Shown: positions 1 to 5,586, numbered from the stretch's first letter. The stretch is 5,586 nt of DNA from Spirochaetaceae bacterium (GCA_003154555.1 PMDT01000100.1:1-5586), one strand, 5' to 3'. Numbers and translations are program-made. Notes: generated by a model from the sequence alone, not told the origin.

Positions 1-1422
1 CTGCTCGGCAGCGACGCCGACGTCGTGACCCGCACCAACGCCGAGGTGACGCCCGACCGGCTGGCGACCCTGATCTACACCTCGGGTACCACAGGCGAGC
101 CCAAGGGCGTGATGCTCTCCAATGAAAACTTCCTGCACAATCTGCGGACCACGGTCCCCCAGTGCATCACGGTTGATAACAGGGACTGCTTCCTCTCCGT
201 CCTCCCCGTCTGGCATTCCTTCGAGCGGATCGTGGAATACGTCGCCTTCCGTAATGGGGCGTCCCTTGCCTACTCCAAGCTGATCGGCAAGGTGCTCATG
301 GCCGACATGACCGCTGTCCGACCGACCGTCATGGCGGGAGCGCCCCGAATCTGGGAGAATGTCAGCGCCGGCATATTCCGCAAGATCAAGGAAGAAGGCG
401 GCATCAAGGCCTCCCTCTTCTCGTTCTTTGTGAAGGTGGGAGAGGCGCACACGATGATGCGGGCGCTCGTCCGCGGCTGGGCCCTGCAGTTCCACCGACG
501 TTTCCGCGTGACCGACTTCCTGCTGGGCATCATCCCTTTCCTGCTCCTCACTCCATTCAAAGCGTTGGGCAACGTTCTTGTGTTCAGCAAGGTAAGGATG
601 CTCTTCGGCGGGAAGTTCCGATTCTCGGTGTCGGGAGGGGGAGCGCTGCCACCATACGTGGACCGTTTCTTCCAGGCAGTCGGCATTCTGCTGCTCGAAG
701 GCTACGGGCTCACCGAAACGGCGCCAGTCGTCTCGGTACGGCGGGAGAAGAAGCCCGTGGTGGGGACAATTGGACCGGCGCTCGACGAGATGCAGATAAA
801 GCTCCTGAATGCCGAGACGGGCGCCGAGGTCGGGCCGGGCAAGAAAGGCGTGCTGTACTGCAAAGGTCCCAATATCATGAAGGGCTATTACAAAAACCCG
901 CAGAAGACCGCGGAGGTCCTTTCGGCTGACGGATGGCTCAATACGGGCGACGTGGGCATGATGACCCACCGAGGAGAGCTCCGCATCCTCGGCAGGACCA
1001 AGGAGACGATCGTGCTGCTGGGTGGAGAGAACGTGGAGCCTGTGCCCATTGAGGACACGATGCTGCAGAGTGAATATATCGACCAGGTCATGGTGGTCGG
1101 GCAGGACCAGAAATTTCTCGGCGCCCTGGTGATCCCCAACATCGAAGCGCTGGAGACGTACGCGAAGGAAAACGACATCGACTGGGTTGCCCGCGAAGAC
1201 CTCATGGCCAACGAGCAGATCCTTGAACACTACTCGGATGAGATCAACTCACGGGTGAACGAAAAGAAGGGCTTCCGGCTCTTTGAGCGGATATTCCGCT
1301 TCACCCTCATCCCGCGGCATTTCGAGGTCGGCAGCGAGCTCACCGTCGGGACGCTGAAGCTGAAGCGCGACGTGGTGAACGATATGTACAAGAAGGAGAT
1401 CGCCGCGATCTTCGCGAAATAG
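1..1422 (+). CDS. Long-chain acyl-CoA synthetase (AMP-forming), 5'-truncated by the window edge
   Basis: This enzyme activates fatty acids to acyl-CoA through an acyl-adenylate, using ATP and CoA. The frame is open from base 1, so 473 C-terminal residues are visible; relatives are usually around 600-650 residues, so roughly the first quarter is missing. Numbering from base 1, the ATP-binding loop YTSGTTGEPKG is at 26-36, GYGLTE at 234-239, GWLNTGD at 311-317, and the hinge region LGRTKETIVLLGGENVEP at 330-347. Near the C-terminus TLKLKR (about 451-456) probably carries the catalytic lysine of the adenylation step. All core motifs look intact. A strongly hydrophobic stretch at about 170-195 (FLLGIIPFLLL and following) suggests membrane association, as expected for an enzyme using long-chain lipids. 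The family is clear; chain-length preference cannot be read, so no gene symbol is given. It converges on the P83-like gene with a 42-base gap. Confidence 0.93.
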   Translation: MLGSDADVVTRTNAEVTPDRLATLIYTSGTTGEPKGVMLSNENFLHNLRTTVPQCITVDNRDCFLSVLPVWHSFERIVEYVAFRNGASLAYSKLIGKVLMADMTAVRPTVMAGAPRIWENVSAGIFRKIKEEGGIKASLFSFFVKVGEAHTMMRALVRGWALQFHRRFRVTDFLLGIIPFLLLTPFKALGNVLVFSKVRMLFGGKFRFSVSGGGALPPYVDRFFQAVGILLLEGYGLTETAPVVSVRREKKPVVGTIGPALDEMQIKLLNAETGAEVGPGKKGVLYCKGPNIMKGYYKNPQKTAEVLSADGWLNTGDVGMMTHRGELRILGRTKETIVLLGGENVEPVPIEDTMLQSEYIDQVMVVGQDQKFLGALVIPNIEALETYAKENDIDWVAREDLMANEQILEHYSDEINSRVNEKKGFRLFERIFRFTLIPRHFEVGSELTVGTLKLKRDVVNDMYKKEIAAIFAK

Positions 1423-1426
1423 GGCG

Positions 1427-1444
1427 GCCACCGTACTCGGTGGC
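1427..1444. repeat. Short palindromic hairpin, copy 1, just after the acyl-CoA synthetase stop
   Basis: A perfect 7-bp stem, GCCACCG / CGGTGGC, closes the 4-base loop TACT and is followed by ATT. It begins 4 bases after the TAG stop at 1420-1422. A near-identical hairpin lies at 5566-5583 in the same orientation and context. Position could make it a transcription terminator or 3'-end stabiliser, but there is no U-run on either strand, so it is not a textbook intrinsic terminator. It may instead belong to a dispersed REP-like family; two copies in the window support this but do not prove it. Confidence 0.8.
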
Positions 1445-1448
1445 ATTC

Positions 1449-1465
1449 GCGCGGCTGCGCCGCGC
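1449..1465. terminator. GC-only hairpin between convergent genes, possible terminator
   Basis: A perfect 7-bp stem, GCGCGGC / GCCGCGC, closes the 3-base loop TGC. It starts 4 bases after the hairpin at 1427-1444, and its last base is part of the stop codon of the minus-strand gene (CTA at 1465-1467 on the plus strand). Placed between two converging genes, the pair of hairpins could stop or stall transcription from both sides. No U-tract follows on either strand, so terminator function is an inference from position and stem strength. It may also be the second half of a two-hairpin repeat unit. Confidence 0.5.
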
Positions 1466-3111
1466 TAGGGCGTGATCGCCGTCTTCGTCGTCAGGTCCGC
1501 CTTGTTCAGGATGAGGATATTCTTGTCCTTGCCATTGATGTATACGAGGTCGTTGAAGAAGCTGATGAACGAATCCGGATCCACCTCCTCCCTGGAGATG
1601 GCCGCGAGCTTCATGTCGGAGCCGAACTTGCCCAGGAAATACGAATTGCTGCGCTGCACAACGACATAAGTGAAGTTGTCGCGGGTCTCCACGAAGCTGC
1701 GGAAGAACACCACCTCGTCGCTGATGGCCTTGCGCTGGAGCGTGTCCAGGTCGAGCAGCGTCAGGTAATGACCCTCGTTGTGGTTGGTCTTGTAGGTGAT
1801 CACCACGACGCCGTTGGAGAAAAGGTCGAATTTGCGTCCGCAGATCAGCGCGTCGGTGGCACGGAGGAGCACGGCGCCGGTGGCGGCATCGATGACGAGC
1901 ATGTCGTTGTTGTAATGCCCGCCCGTGAGGTATTCCTTGATCTTCAGATAGTAGAGCTTGCCGGCAAAGATCGACTGGTCGGTCTGCTTGTTCTTCACCG
2001 CCTGCTCGGCGGCCGCAACGGTGGCCTCCCGCTGTGAGACCTGCGCCTGCTGGACGGCGAGGTCCTTCTGCGCCTGCGCGGGGTTCTGAGCTGCCTGCTG
2101 CGCCGCCTGGTCGGTCGCGATGTCCTTCTGCTGCTGCTGCACGTCCTGCTGCTTCTGCTGGACGGCGGCCTCCTGTGTGGCGATTTTCTGCTCGGTGGCC
2201 TGCTGCTGCGCCTGCTTCTGATCGACAACCGCCTGCTGCTGCACCACCTGCTGCTGCGCCGCCTGTTTCTGCTGGTCCGTGGTGGCCTGCTCGGCGGCCT
2301 TGCGGGCCGCGTCCAGCGCCGCCTGCGCCTGGGCGGTCTGCTGCTGCTGGTCGACGAGCTTCTTCGCCTCCTGGTTGATGACCGCCTGCCCCTGGTTCAC
2401 CTCCTGCTGCTGCAGGTTCGTGATGGCGGTGCGCTCAGGGATGCCCTTGTTGTCCTGCGCCTTGAGCTGGTCGATCACCGCCTTGCCGGCAATCTCCGAG
2501 GAGTTGAGCGCGCCGAAGATGTCTTTCGTTGCATTCTCATTGAGGGGGATCACGATCTGGGTCTTCCCGGGCCAGTCGAAGTACTTCGTGGAAAGCCCCA
2601 CCTTGTCCGCGGTGAGATGCGAGAGCACAACATTCTTGTACTTGCCGGTGAAATACGGGAGATTGCCACGATTGGCAGCGTTGTAGTAGGAGACGAAAAG
2701 CGCCAGGAGATCGGCGTCCCGGCGCGGATACTGGTAGAGAGACGCGACGTAGGCGGAGACGACCCGGCGCACGTTGTCGATATGGTCGATTCTCGCGTCC
2801 TTGTCGAATGAAATGATGTCCGCGCTCAGCTTGTCCGGTTCCGCTGCGTCGGTCGCGTGGATTGCCGAGTACTTGGTCCAGAAGCTCGCGACGGGCCGGC
2901 CGGCGTGGATCTGTCCCGCCAGGTAGGTGCCGATGCCGCGAATGTCAAGGTCGGTGTCGAGTATACTGATCGGCCCTGTGTAGTTCACGAAATCGATCTT
3001 CTGCGCCGTCTTGAGCTCGTTTGTGTCGACCCCGAGCGTCGCGGCTGCCGCCGTTGTGGCGGCAAGGAGCATGAATGCGCAGATCGCAAAAACGGAGCGG
3101 ATCAGTTTCAT
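1465..3111 (-). CDS. Exported P83/100-like protein with Gln-rich coiled-coil centre
   Basis: A 548-residue protein resembling the spirochaete P83/100 antigen family, whose function is not well established. Residues 1-24 form a signal peptide: MKLIR, a hydrophobic core, then an alanine-rich end with cleavage likely near A24. No lipobox is visible, so it is probably periplasmic or secreted. The N-terminal domain (about 28-200) carries family-like segments: IDFVNYTGP at 39-47, IRGIG at 57-61, NVRRVVSAY at 113-121, YYNAANRGNLPYFTGKY at 142-158, and WPGKTQIVIPL at 180-190. Residues about 230-375 are very rich in Gln and Ala and predicted coiled coil. The C-terminal domain (about 385-548) has repeated strand-like units (MLVIDAATGAVLL, LLDLDTLQRKA, ILILNKADLTT), perhaps propeller-like, and resembles the Borrelia C-terminal part. 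Family assignment rests on remembered sequences. The start is fixed by the signal peptide; no Shine-Dalgarno site precedes it. Confidence 0.82.
   Translation of the reverse strand: MKLIRSVFAICAFMLLAATTAAAATLGVDTNELKTAQKIDFVNYTGPISILDTDLDIRGIGTYLAGQIHAGRPVASFWTKYSAIHATDAAEPDKLSADIISFDKDARIDHIDNVRRVVSAYVASLYQYPRRDADLLALFVSYYNAANRGNLPYFTGKYKNVVLSHLTADKVGLSTKYFDWPGKTQIVIPLNENATKDIFGALNSSEIAGKAVIDQLKAQDNKGIPERTAITNLQQQEVNQGQAVINQEAKKLVDQQQQTAQAQAALDAARKAAEQATTDQQKQAAQQQVVQQQAVVDQKQAQQQATEQKIATQEAAVQQKQQDVQQQQKDIATDQAAQQAAQNPAQAQKDLAVQQAQVSQREATVAAAEQAVKNKQTDQSIFAGKLYYLKIKEYLTGGHYNNDMLVIDAATGAVLLRATDALICGRKFDLFSNGVVVITYKTNHNEGHYLTLLDLDTLQRKAISDEVVFFRSFVETRDNFTYVVVQRSNSYFLGKFGSDMKLAAISREEVDPDSFISFFNDLVYINGKDKNILILNKADLTTKTAITP
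1987..2424 (-). repeat. CAG-rich low-complexity tract encoding the Gln/Ala coiled coil
   Basis: On the coding (minus) strand this segment is dominated by CAG codons with short tandem runs, seen as CTG repeats on the plus strand (for example around 2130-2160). It encodes residues about 230-375 of the P83-like protein, rich in Gln, Ala, Lys, Asp and Val. There are no exact long repeat units; the pattern is biased composition with short QQQ and QQQQ runs. The reading frame stays open throughout. Such tracts are prone to length change by replication slippage. Confidence 0.8.
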
Positions 3112-3117
3112 GCTACT

Positions 3118-3145
3118 AGTATAATCTCGCGCCGGGAGAAATCAA
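3118..3145 (-). promoter_or_regulatory. Sigma-70-like promoter for the P83-like gene, probably leaderless
   Basis: Read on the minus strand, TTGATT (3145-3140; 4 of 6 to TTGACA) and TATACT (3123-3118; 5 of 6 to TATAAT) are separated by 16 bases. The -10 box ends 6 bases before the ATG at 3111-3109, so a start site at the usual 7 bases downstream falls on the A of the ATG. No Shine-Dalgarno-like sequence lies within normal distance of this start, which fits a leaderless mRNA. The AT-rich box stands out against GC-rich surroundings. Prediction only. Confidence 0.55.
3120..3125 (+). promoter_or_regulatory. Consensus -10 box facing bshC, overlapping the opposing -10 box
   Basis: TATAAT on the plus strand is a perfect -10 consensus and shares four bases with the minus-strand TATACT box. 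Transcription would start near 3132 and give bshC a leader of about 83 bases. No convincing -35 hexamer is found at 15-19 bases upstream (for example GCGGAT at 17), and there is no TGn extension, so activity in this direction may be weak, factor-dependent or absent. Confidence 0.35.
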
Positions 3146-3162
3146 CGGCAAGTGTGACGCGA

Positions 3163-3199
3163 AAAGCGCGGGCATCAGATTGCCTCTGCTCCGCGCTTT
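3163..3199 (+). promoter_or_regulatory. Inverted repeat in the bshC upstream region
   Basis: AAAGCGCGG at 3163-3171 and CCGCGCTTT at 3191-3199 are exact reverse complements, giving a 9-bp stem with a 19-base loop. The loop contains smaller pairing options (CAGA 3176-3179 with TCTG 3185-3188). The right arm ends 4 bases before the AGGA box of bshC. If transcribed from the 3120-3125 box it would be a leader hairpin next to the ribosome site; as DNA it could be a dimer operator, though the wide spacing favours RNA structure. Function is not known. Confidence 0.5.
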
Positions 3200-3202
3200 G
3201 GG

Positions 3203-3208
3203 TAGGAT
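3203..3208 (+). promoter_or_regulatory. bshC ribosome-binding site or leaderless -10 box
   Basis: TAGGAT contains AGGA (3204-3207), 7 bases before the bshC ATG at 3215, a normal Shine-Dalgarno placement. The same hexamer also fits TANNNT, with TTGCCT (3180-3185) 17 bases upstream as a possible -35, and then transcription would begin at the ATG. The Shine-Dalgarno reading is the simpler one. Confidence 0.5.
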
Positions 3209-3214
3209 ACTGGC

Positions 3215-4843
3215 ATGGTCCAGAGCATCTCCCTGCGCGACATCCCCTCGACGACCGGTCTGTACGCAGGATTCTGGGAGGCACGTCCGGACGTGACGGC
3301 CCTCCTGCCCTACCACTTCCAGGATCCGGGGGTCTTCGAGCGGCAGGCGCGCCGGGTGGACGCGGCGATCTACGACAGGAGGTCGCTTTGTGACATCCTG
3401 CGTGACCAGAACGGCGGCCAGGATGCCGACACCGCGGTCCGGGAGAACCTGGCCCGGCTGGAGCAGCCAGGTTCCCTGGTGGTGGTCGGCGGTCAGCAGG
3501 CCGGGCTGTTCGGAGGGCCGCTCTACACGGTCCACAAGGCAGCCACGATCCTTTCGCTCGCCCGCAGCCAGGAGAAAAAGCTCGGTCGCCCCGTGATACC
3601 CGTCTTCTGGATCGCATCGGAGGACAGCGACCTTGAAGAGATCAATCATGCGTGGATCACGGATCGCGACGGCGCGCTGCACGAGCTGCGCATGCCGGGC
3701 GGGGGCACGGCGAAGATTCCTGTGTCCCGCGTCACGCTGGGCGCACCGGTCAACGCCCTGATCGAGGAGCTCGCCGCGACACTGCCGGAGGGGGGATTCT
3801 CCGCAGAGGTGATTGCGGACCTCCGCGCCGCCTACGATCCGCAGCGAACGTACACGCAGGCTTTCGCGGCCTGGATGAAGCGTCTCTTCATCGGCACCGG
3901 GCTCGTGCTCGTCGATCCCTCCGATGCACGGATGAAGAGACTGGCATTTCCATTGTTTCAGCGCGAAATCATGGAAAAGAGCCCCGTCAGTGCAGCGGCC
4001 CTCGAACAGACCGCGCGCCTGGAGAAGGCGGGCTTTCACGCACAGATCGAGTTGCGTCCTGGTTTCCTCACGCTTTTTCACCAGGAGCCCGGCCGGGATG
4101 CAATCCTGATCACCGGTGACGGCTATCAGCTCAAATCCGCGGGCAGGCGCTTTTCCCCCCGCGAGCTTGCAGACCTGCTGCAATCCGATCCTGACGCTTT
4201 TACGCCGAATGCGATGATTCGACCCCTTTTCCAGGACACGGTCTTCCCGACGCTCGCCGCGGTGCTGGGGCCGTCCGAGATCGCGTACTGGGCCCAGCTC
4301 ACGCTCGCCTACGAGCGCATGGGCATCCCCATGCCGATCATGGTGCCCCGGTCCTCCTTCACGCTGATGGATCAAAAGATGGGCCGGCTTTCGGCGCGAC
4401 TGGGCGTGAGCCTCGTGCAGGCGCTGGAGCGCGGCGAGCGCGTCATCGACGACATCCTCGCGAAAGAGATTCCCGCCTCCCTGACGACGCAAATGGCGCA
4501 TGGCCGCGCGGCGGTGGAGGAGGCATGGCGCGGCATCATGAACGAGATCGATGCCCTGGACCCTACGCTTCACCGCACCACCGAGCTCGGTACATCCCGT
4601 TCCCTCTGGCAGCTGGATCGCCTGGAGAAAAAGATCGCACAAGCCGCCCGGAAGAAGAACGTGATCCTGCGCGGCAAGGTGCGGAGACTTGTGTCCACGC
4701 TGGCACCGCGGGGCGGCCTGCAGGAAAGGACGCTCTGCGCGCTGCCATTTCTCGCGCGACAGGGCGACGGGATCGTGTCACTGGTGATCGGCTGCACGGA
4801 CCCGTTCGCGCCGGAGCACCGCGTGCTGGGGGTGGATGCATGA
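3215..4843 (+). CDS. bshC: Bacillithiol biosynthesis cysteine-adding enzyme BshC
   Basis: BshC adds cysteine to glucosaminyl-malate in the last step of synthesis of bacillithiol, a cytoplasmic low-molecular-weight thiol. The 542-residue length is normal for the family and the protein looks complete. Family blocks are visible in order: VVVGGQQAGLFGGPLYTVHK at 89-108 (the GQQAG nucleotide-fold motif), PVFWIASEDSDLEEINH at 129-145, PNAMIRPLFQDTVFPTL at 331-347 followed by LGPSEIAYWAQL at 351-362, a charged probably helical segment at about 385-490, and a C-terminal GGLQER at 500-505. The ATG at 3215 is chosen because AGGA lies 7 bases upstream and the N-terminus (SISLRDIPSTTGLYAGFW) starts where relatives start. 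Residue 138 is Ser where I recall His in the EDHD form of this motif. It overlaps bshB1 by 4 bases, consistent with an operon. It lies divergent to the P83-like gene, 103 bases away. Confidence 0.93.
   Translation: MVQSISLRDIPSTTGLYAGFWEARPDVTALLPYHFQDPGVFERQARRVDAAIYDRRSLCDILRDQNGGQDADTAVRENLARLEQPGSLVVVGGQQAGLFGGPLYTVHKAATILSLARSQEKKLGRPVIPVFWIASEDSDLEEINHAWITDRDGALHELRMPGGGTAKIPVSRVTLGAPVNALIEELAATLPEGGFSAEVIADLRAAYDPQRTYTQAFAAWMKRLFIGTGLVLVDPSDARMKRLAFPLFQREIMEKSPVSAAALEQTARLEKAGFHAQIELRPGFLTLFHQEPGRDAILITGDGYQLKSAGRRFSPRELADLLQSDPDAFTPNAMIRPLFQDTVFPTLAAVLGPSEIAYWAQLTLAYERMGIPMPIMVPRSSFTLMDQKMGRLSARLGVSLVQALERGERVIDDILAKEIPASLTTQMAHGRAAVEEAWRGIMNEIDALDPTLHRTTELGTSRSLWQLDRLEKKIAQAARKKNVILRGKVRRLVSTLAPRGGLQERTLCALPFLARQGDGIVSLVIGCTDPFAPEHRVLGVDA
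4828..4836 (+). promoter_or_regulatory. Purine-rich ribosome-binding region for bshB1
   Basis: GGGGGTGGA lies just upstream of the ATG at 4840, inside the end of bshC. It is a loose Shine-Dalgarno match at acceptable spacing. Together with the ATGA overlap (ATG 4840-4842, TGA 4841-4843) it supports start choice and translational coupling of bshB1 to bshC. Confidence 0.5.
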
Positions 4844-5562
4844 GCCTGGACATCCTCGCATTCGGCGCACATCCCGATGACGTGGAGCTGGCCGCCAGCG
4901 GCACCCTCATTCGCGCCGCGCGTGCAGGGGCGTCGACGGGTATCATGACGCTCACGCGGGGCGAAATGGGCACACGGGGAACACTCGCGGCGCGCGCGTC
5001 GGAGTTCGATGCGGCAGCAGCAATCATGGGTCTCGCGCATCACGGCATGCTCAGCCTGCCGGACGGGTGGCTCACGCCGGACCGGGAGTCGAAGCTCGCC
5101 GTGGTGCGTGAGATTCGTGCGCATCGCCCGCGCATCGTGCTGCTGCCCCACGATGAGGACCGGCACCCTGATCACCCGGCCGCCGCGCGCATCGTGGAGG
5201 AGGCGGCCTTTCTTGCGGGGCTCGCAAAGATCGACACGGGGCAGCCGCCTTACAGACCGGCCCAGCTCATTTTCTACATGTCGACATGGGAGTTCGCGCC
5301 GAGCTTCATCGTGGACATCAGCGACGTGATCGAGGAGAAACGCCGGGCCCTGCGTGCCTATTCAACCCAGGTGTTCGTTCCCGGCCAGGCGGCCGGCGAG
5401 CCGCCCACGTTCATTGCGAGCGAGCATTTCCAGGAGCTGATCTTTGCGCGCATGGAGCATTACGGACACCTGATCGGCAGGAAGTACGGCGAGCCGTTCC
5501 GCATCCGCGGCGTCATGGAAGTGGACGACCTGGTCGCGACATTCGGGGGCCGCACGCTGTAG
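4840..5562 (+). CDS. bshB1: Bacillithiol biosynthesis deacetylase BshB1 (GlcNAc-malate deacetylase)
   Basis: A 240-residue zinc hydrolase of the LmbE/PIG-L family that removes acetyl from N-acetylglucosaminyl-malate, giving the glucosaminyl-malate used by BshC. AHPDD is at 10-14; by homology H11 and D14 bind zinc and D13 is the general base. TRGEMGTRGT at 39-48 is the conserved second block, and HPDH at 109-112 supplies the third zinc ligand (H112). The C-terminal YGHLIGRKYGEPF (208-220) matches the BshB1 subgroup and separates it from generic LmbE proteins such as MshB. The frame is open further upstream to 4525, but that part overlaps bshC and is not family-like; the ATG at 4840 puts the first beta strand MSLDILAFGAHPDD exactly where expected. 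All active-site residues are present. A hairpin follows 3 bases after the stop. The main alternative is a related deacetylase of unknown substrate; the adjoining bshC makes this unlikely. Confidence 0.93.
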   Translation: MSLDILAFGAHPDDVELAASGTLIRAARAGASTGIMTLTRGEMGTRGTLAARASEFDAAAAIMGLAHHGMLSLPDGWLTPDRESKLAVVREIRAHRPRIVLLPHDEDRHPDHPAAARIVEEAAFLAGLAKIDTGQPPYRPAQLIFYMSTWEFAPSFIVDISDVIEEKRRALRAYSTQVFVPGQAAGEPPTFIASEHFQELIFARMEHYGHLIGRKYGEPFRIRGVMEVDDLVATFGGRTL

Positions 5563-5565
5563 CCC

Positions 5566-5583
5566 GCCACGGTACTCCGTGGC
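5566..5583. repeat. Short palindromic hairpin, copy 2, just after the bshB1 stop
   Basis: A perfect 7-bp stem, GCCACGG / CCGTGGC, closes the loop TACT and is followed by ATT at the window end. It begins 3 bases after the TAG stop at 5560-5562. It equals the hairpin at 1427-1444 except for one stem pair that is C:G there and G:C here. It may end the bshC-bshB1 transcript or be a dispersed repeat. The window stops before showing whether a U-run or a second hairpin follows. Confidence 0.8.
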
Positions 5584-5586
5584 ATT

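Noticed and set aside
1427..1447. Classical Rho-independent terminator
   Set aside because: The stem is strong but is followed only by ATT and GC-rich sequence, with no U-run on either strand.
2120..2420. CRISPR-like or tandem repeat array
   Set aside because: The repetition is triplet codon bias (CTG/CAG) inside an open reading frame, with no fixed repeat unit or spacers.
2575..2586. GAAGTACTTC palindrome within the P83-like gene
   Set aside because: It is a single 10-base palindrome inside coding sequence, lacks the GCCAC/GTGGC arms of the repeat hairpins, and is expected by chance.
1768..2811. Several plus-strand open frames opposite the P83-like gene
   Set aside because: They are low-complexity or compositionally odd (Ala/Pro/Arg-rich) shadows of the repetitive minus-strand coding sequence, with no recognisable domains.
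3049..3111. Lipoprotein signal in the P83-like protein (Cys at residue 11)
   Set aside because: The Cys lies within the hydrophobic core preceded by Ala-Ile, not by a lipobox ending in Gly/Ala/Ser, so an ordinary signal peptide fits better.
3116..4642. 508-codon open frame on the minus strand opposite bshC
   Set aside because: It lies fully antisense to a clearly recognised gene, its translation is Arg/His/Gly-rich with no family features, and such frames are common in GC-rich DNA.
4525..4839. Upstream extension of the bshB1 frame
   Set aside because: The extra 105 codons overlap bshC, read as unstructured Arg/Pro-rich sequence, and the family N-terminus begins exactly at the ATG at 4840.

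Overview
The window looks like chromosomal DNA from a GC-rich bacterium, most likely a spirochaete (Spirochaetota). The main evidence is the minus-strand gene at 1465-3111. Its N-terminal and C-terminal regions resemble the Borrelia/Treponema P83/100 antigen family, which I know only from spirochaetes. This match is from memory of the family, not from a search. The rest of the window is typical coding-dense, GC-rich DNA with very short intergenic gaps (about 42 and 103 bases), and no stretch over 300 bases lacks a gene.

Layout: (1) 1-1422 (+) is the 3' part of a long-chain acyl-CoA synthetase (AMP-forming) whose start lies outside the window. (2) 1423-1464 is a convergent gap holding two back-to-back hairpins. 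(3) 1465-3111 (-) is an exported P83/100-like protein with a long glutamine-rich coiled-coil middle. (4) 3112-3214 is a divergent intergenic region with overlapping -10-like boxes on the two strands, an inverted repeat and a Shine-Dalgarno-like box. (5) 3215-4843 (+) is bshC and 4840-5562 (+) is bshB1, overlapping by ATGA. (6) 5566-5583 is a second copy of the hairpin seen at 1427-1444, again directly after a stop codon.

bshC and bshB1 encode the last and middle steps of bacillithiol synthesis: BshB1 deacetylates GlcNAc-malate and BshC adds cysteine to GlcN-malate. The first enzyme, BshA, and any bacillithiol-using enzymes are not in the window. The acyl-CoA synthetase and the P83-like gene have no obvious functional tie to the thiol genes.

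The most unusual signals are non-coding. Two 18-base hairpins 4.1 kb apart have the same loop and trailing bases and differ by one compensatory base-pair swap. The 103-base divergent region has overlapping promoter boxes, with -10-like motifs exactly 6 bases from the start codons of both genes, suggesting leaderless transcription. I see no mobile element, RNA gene, CRISPR array or clearly novel protein system.
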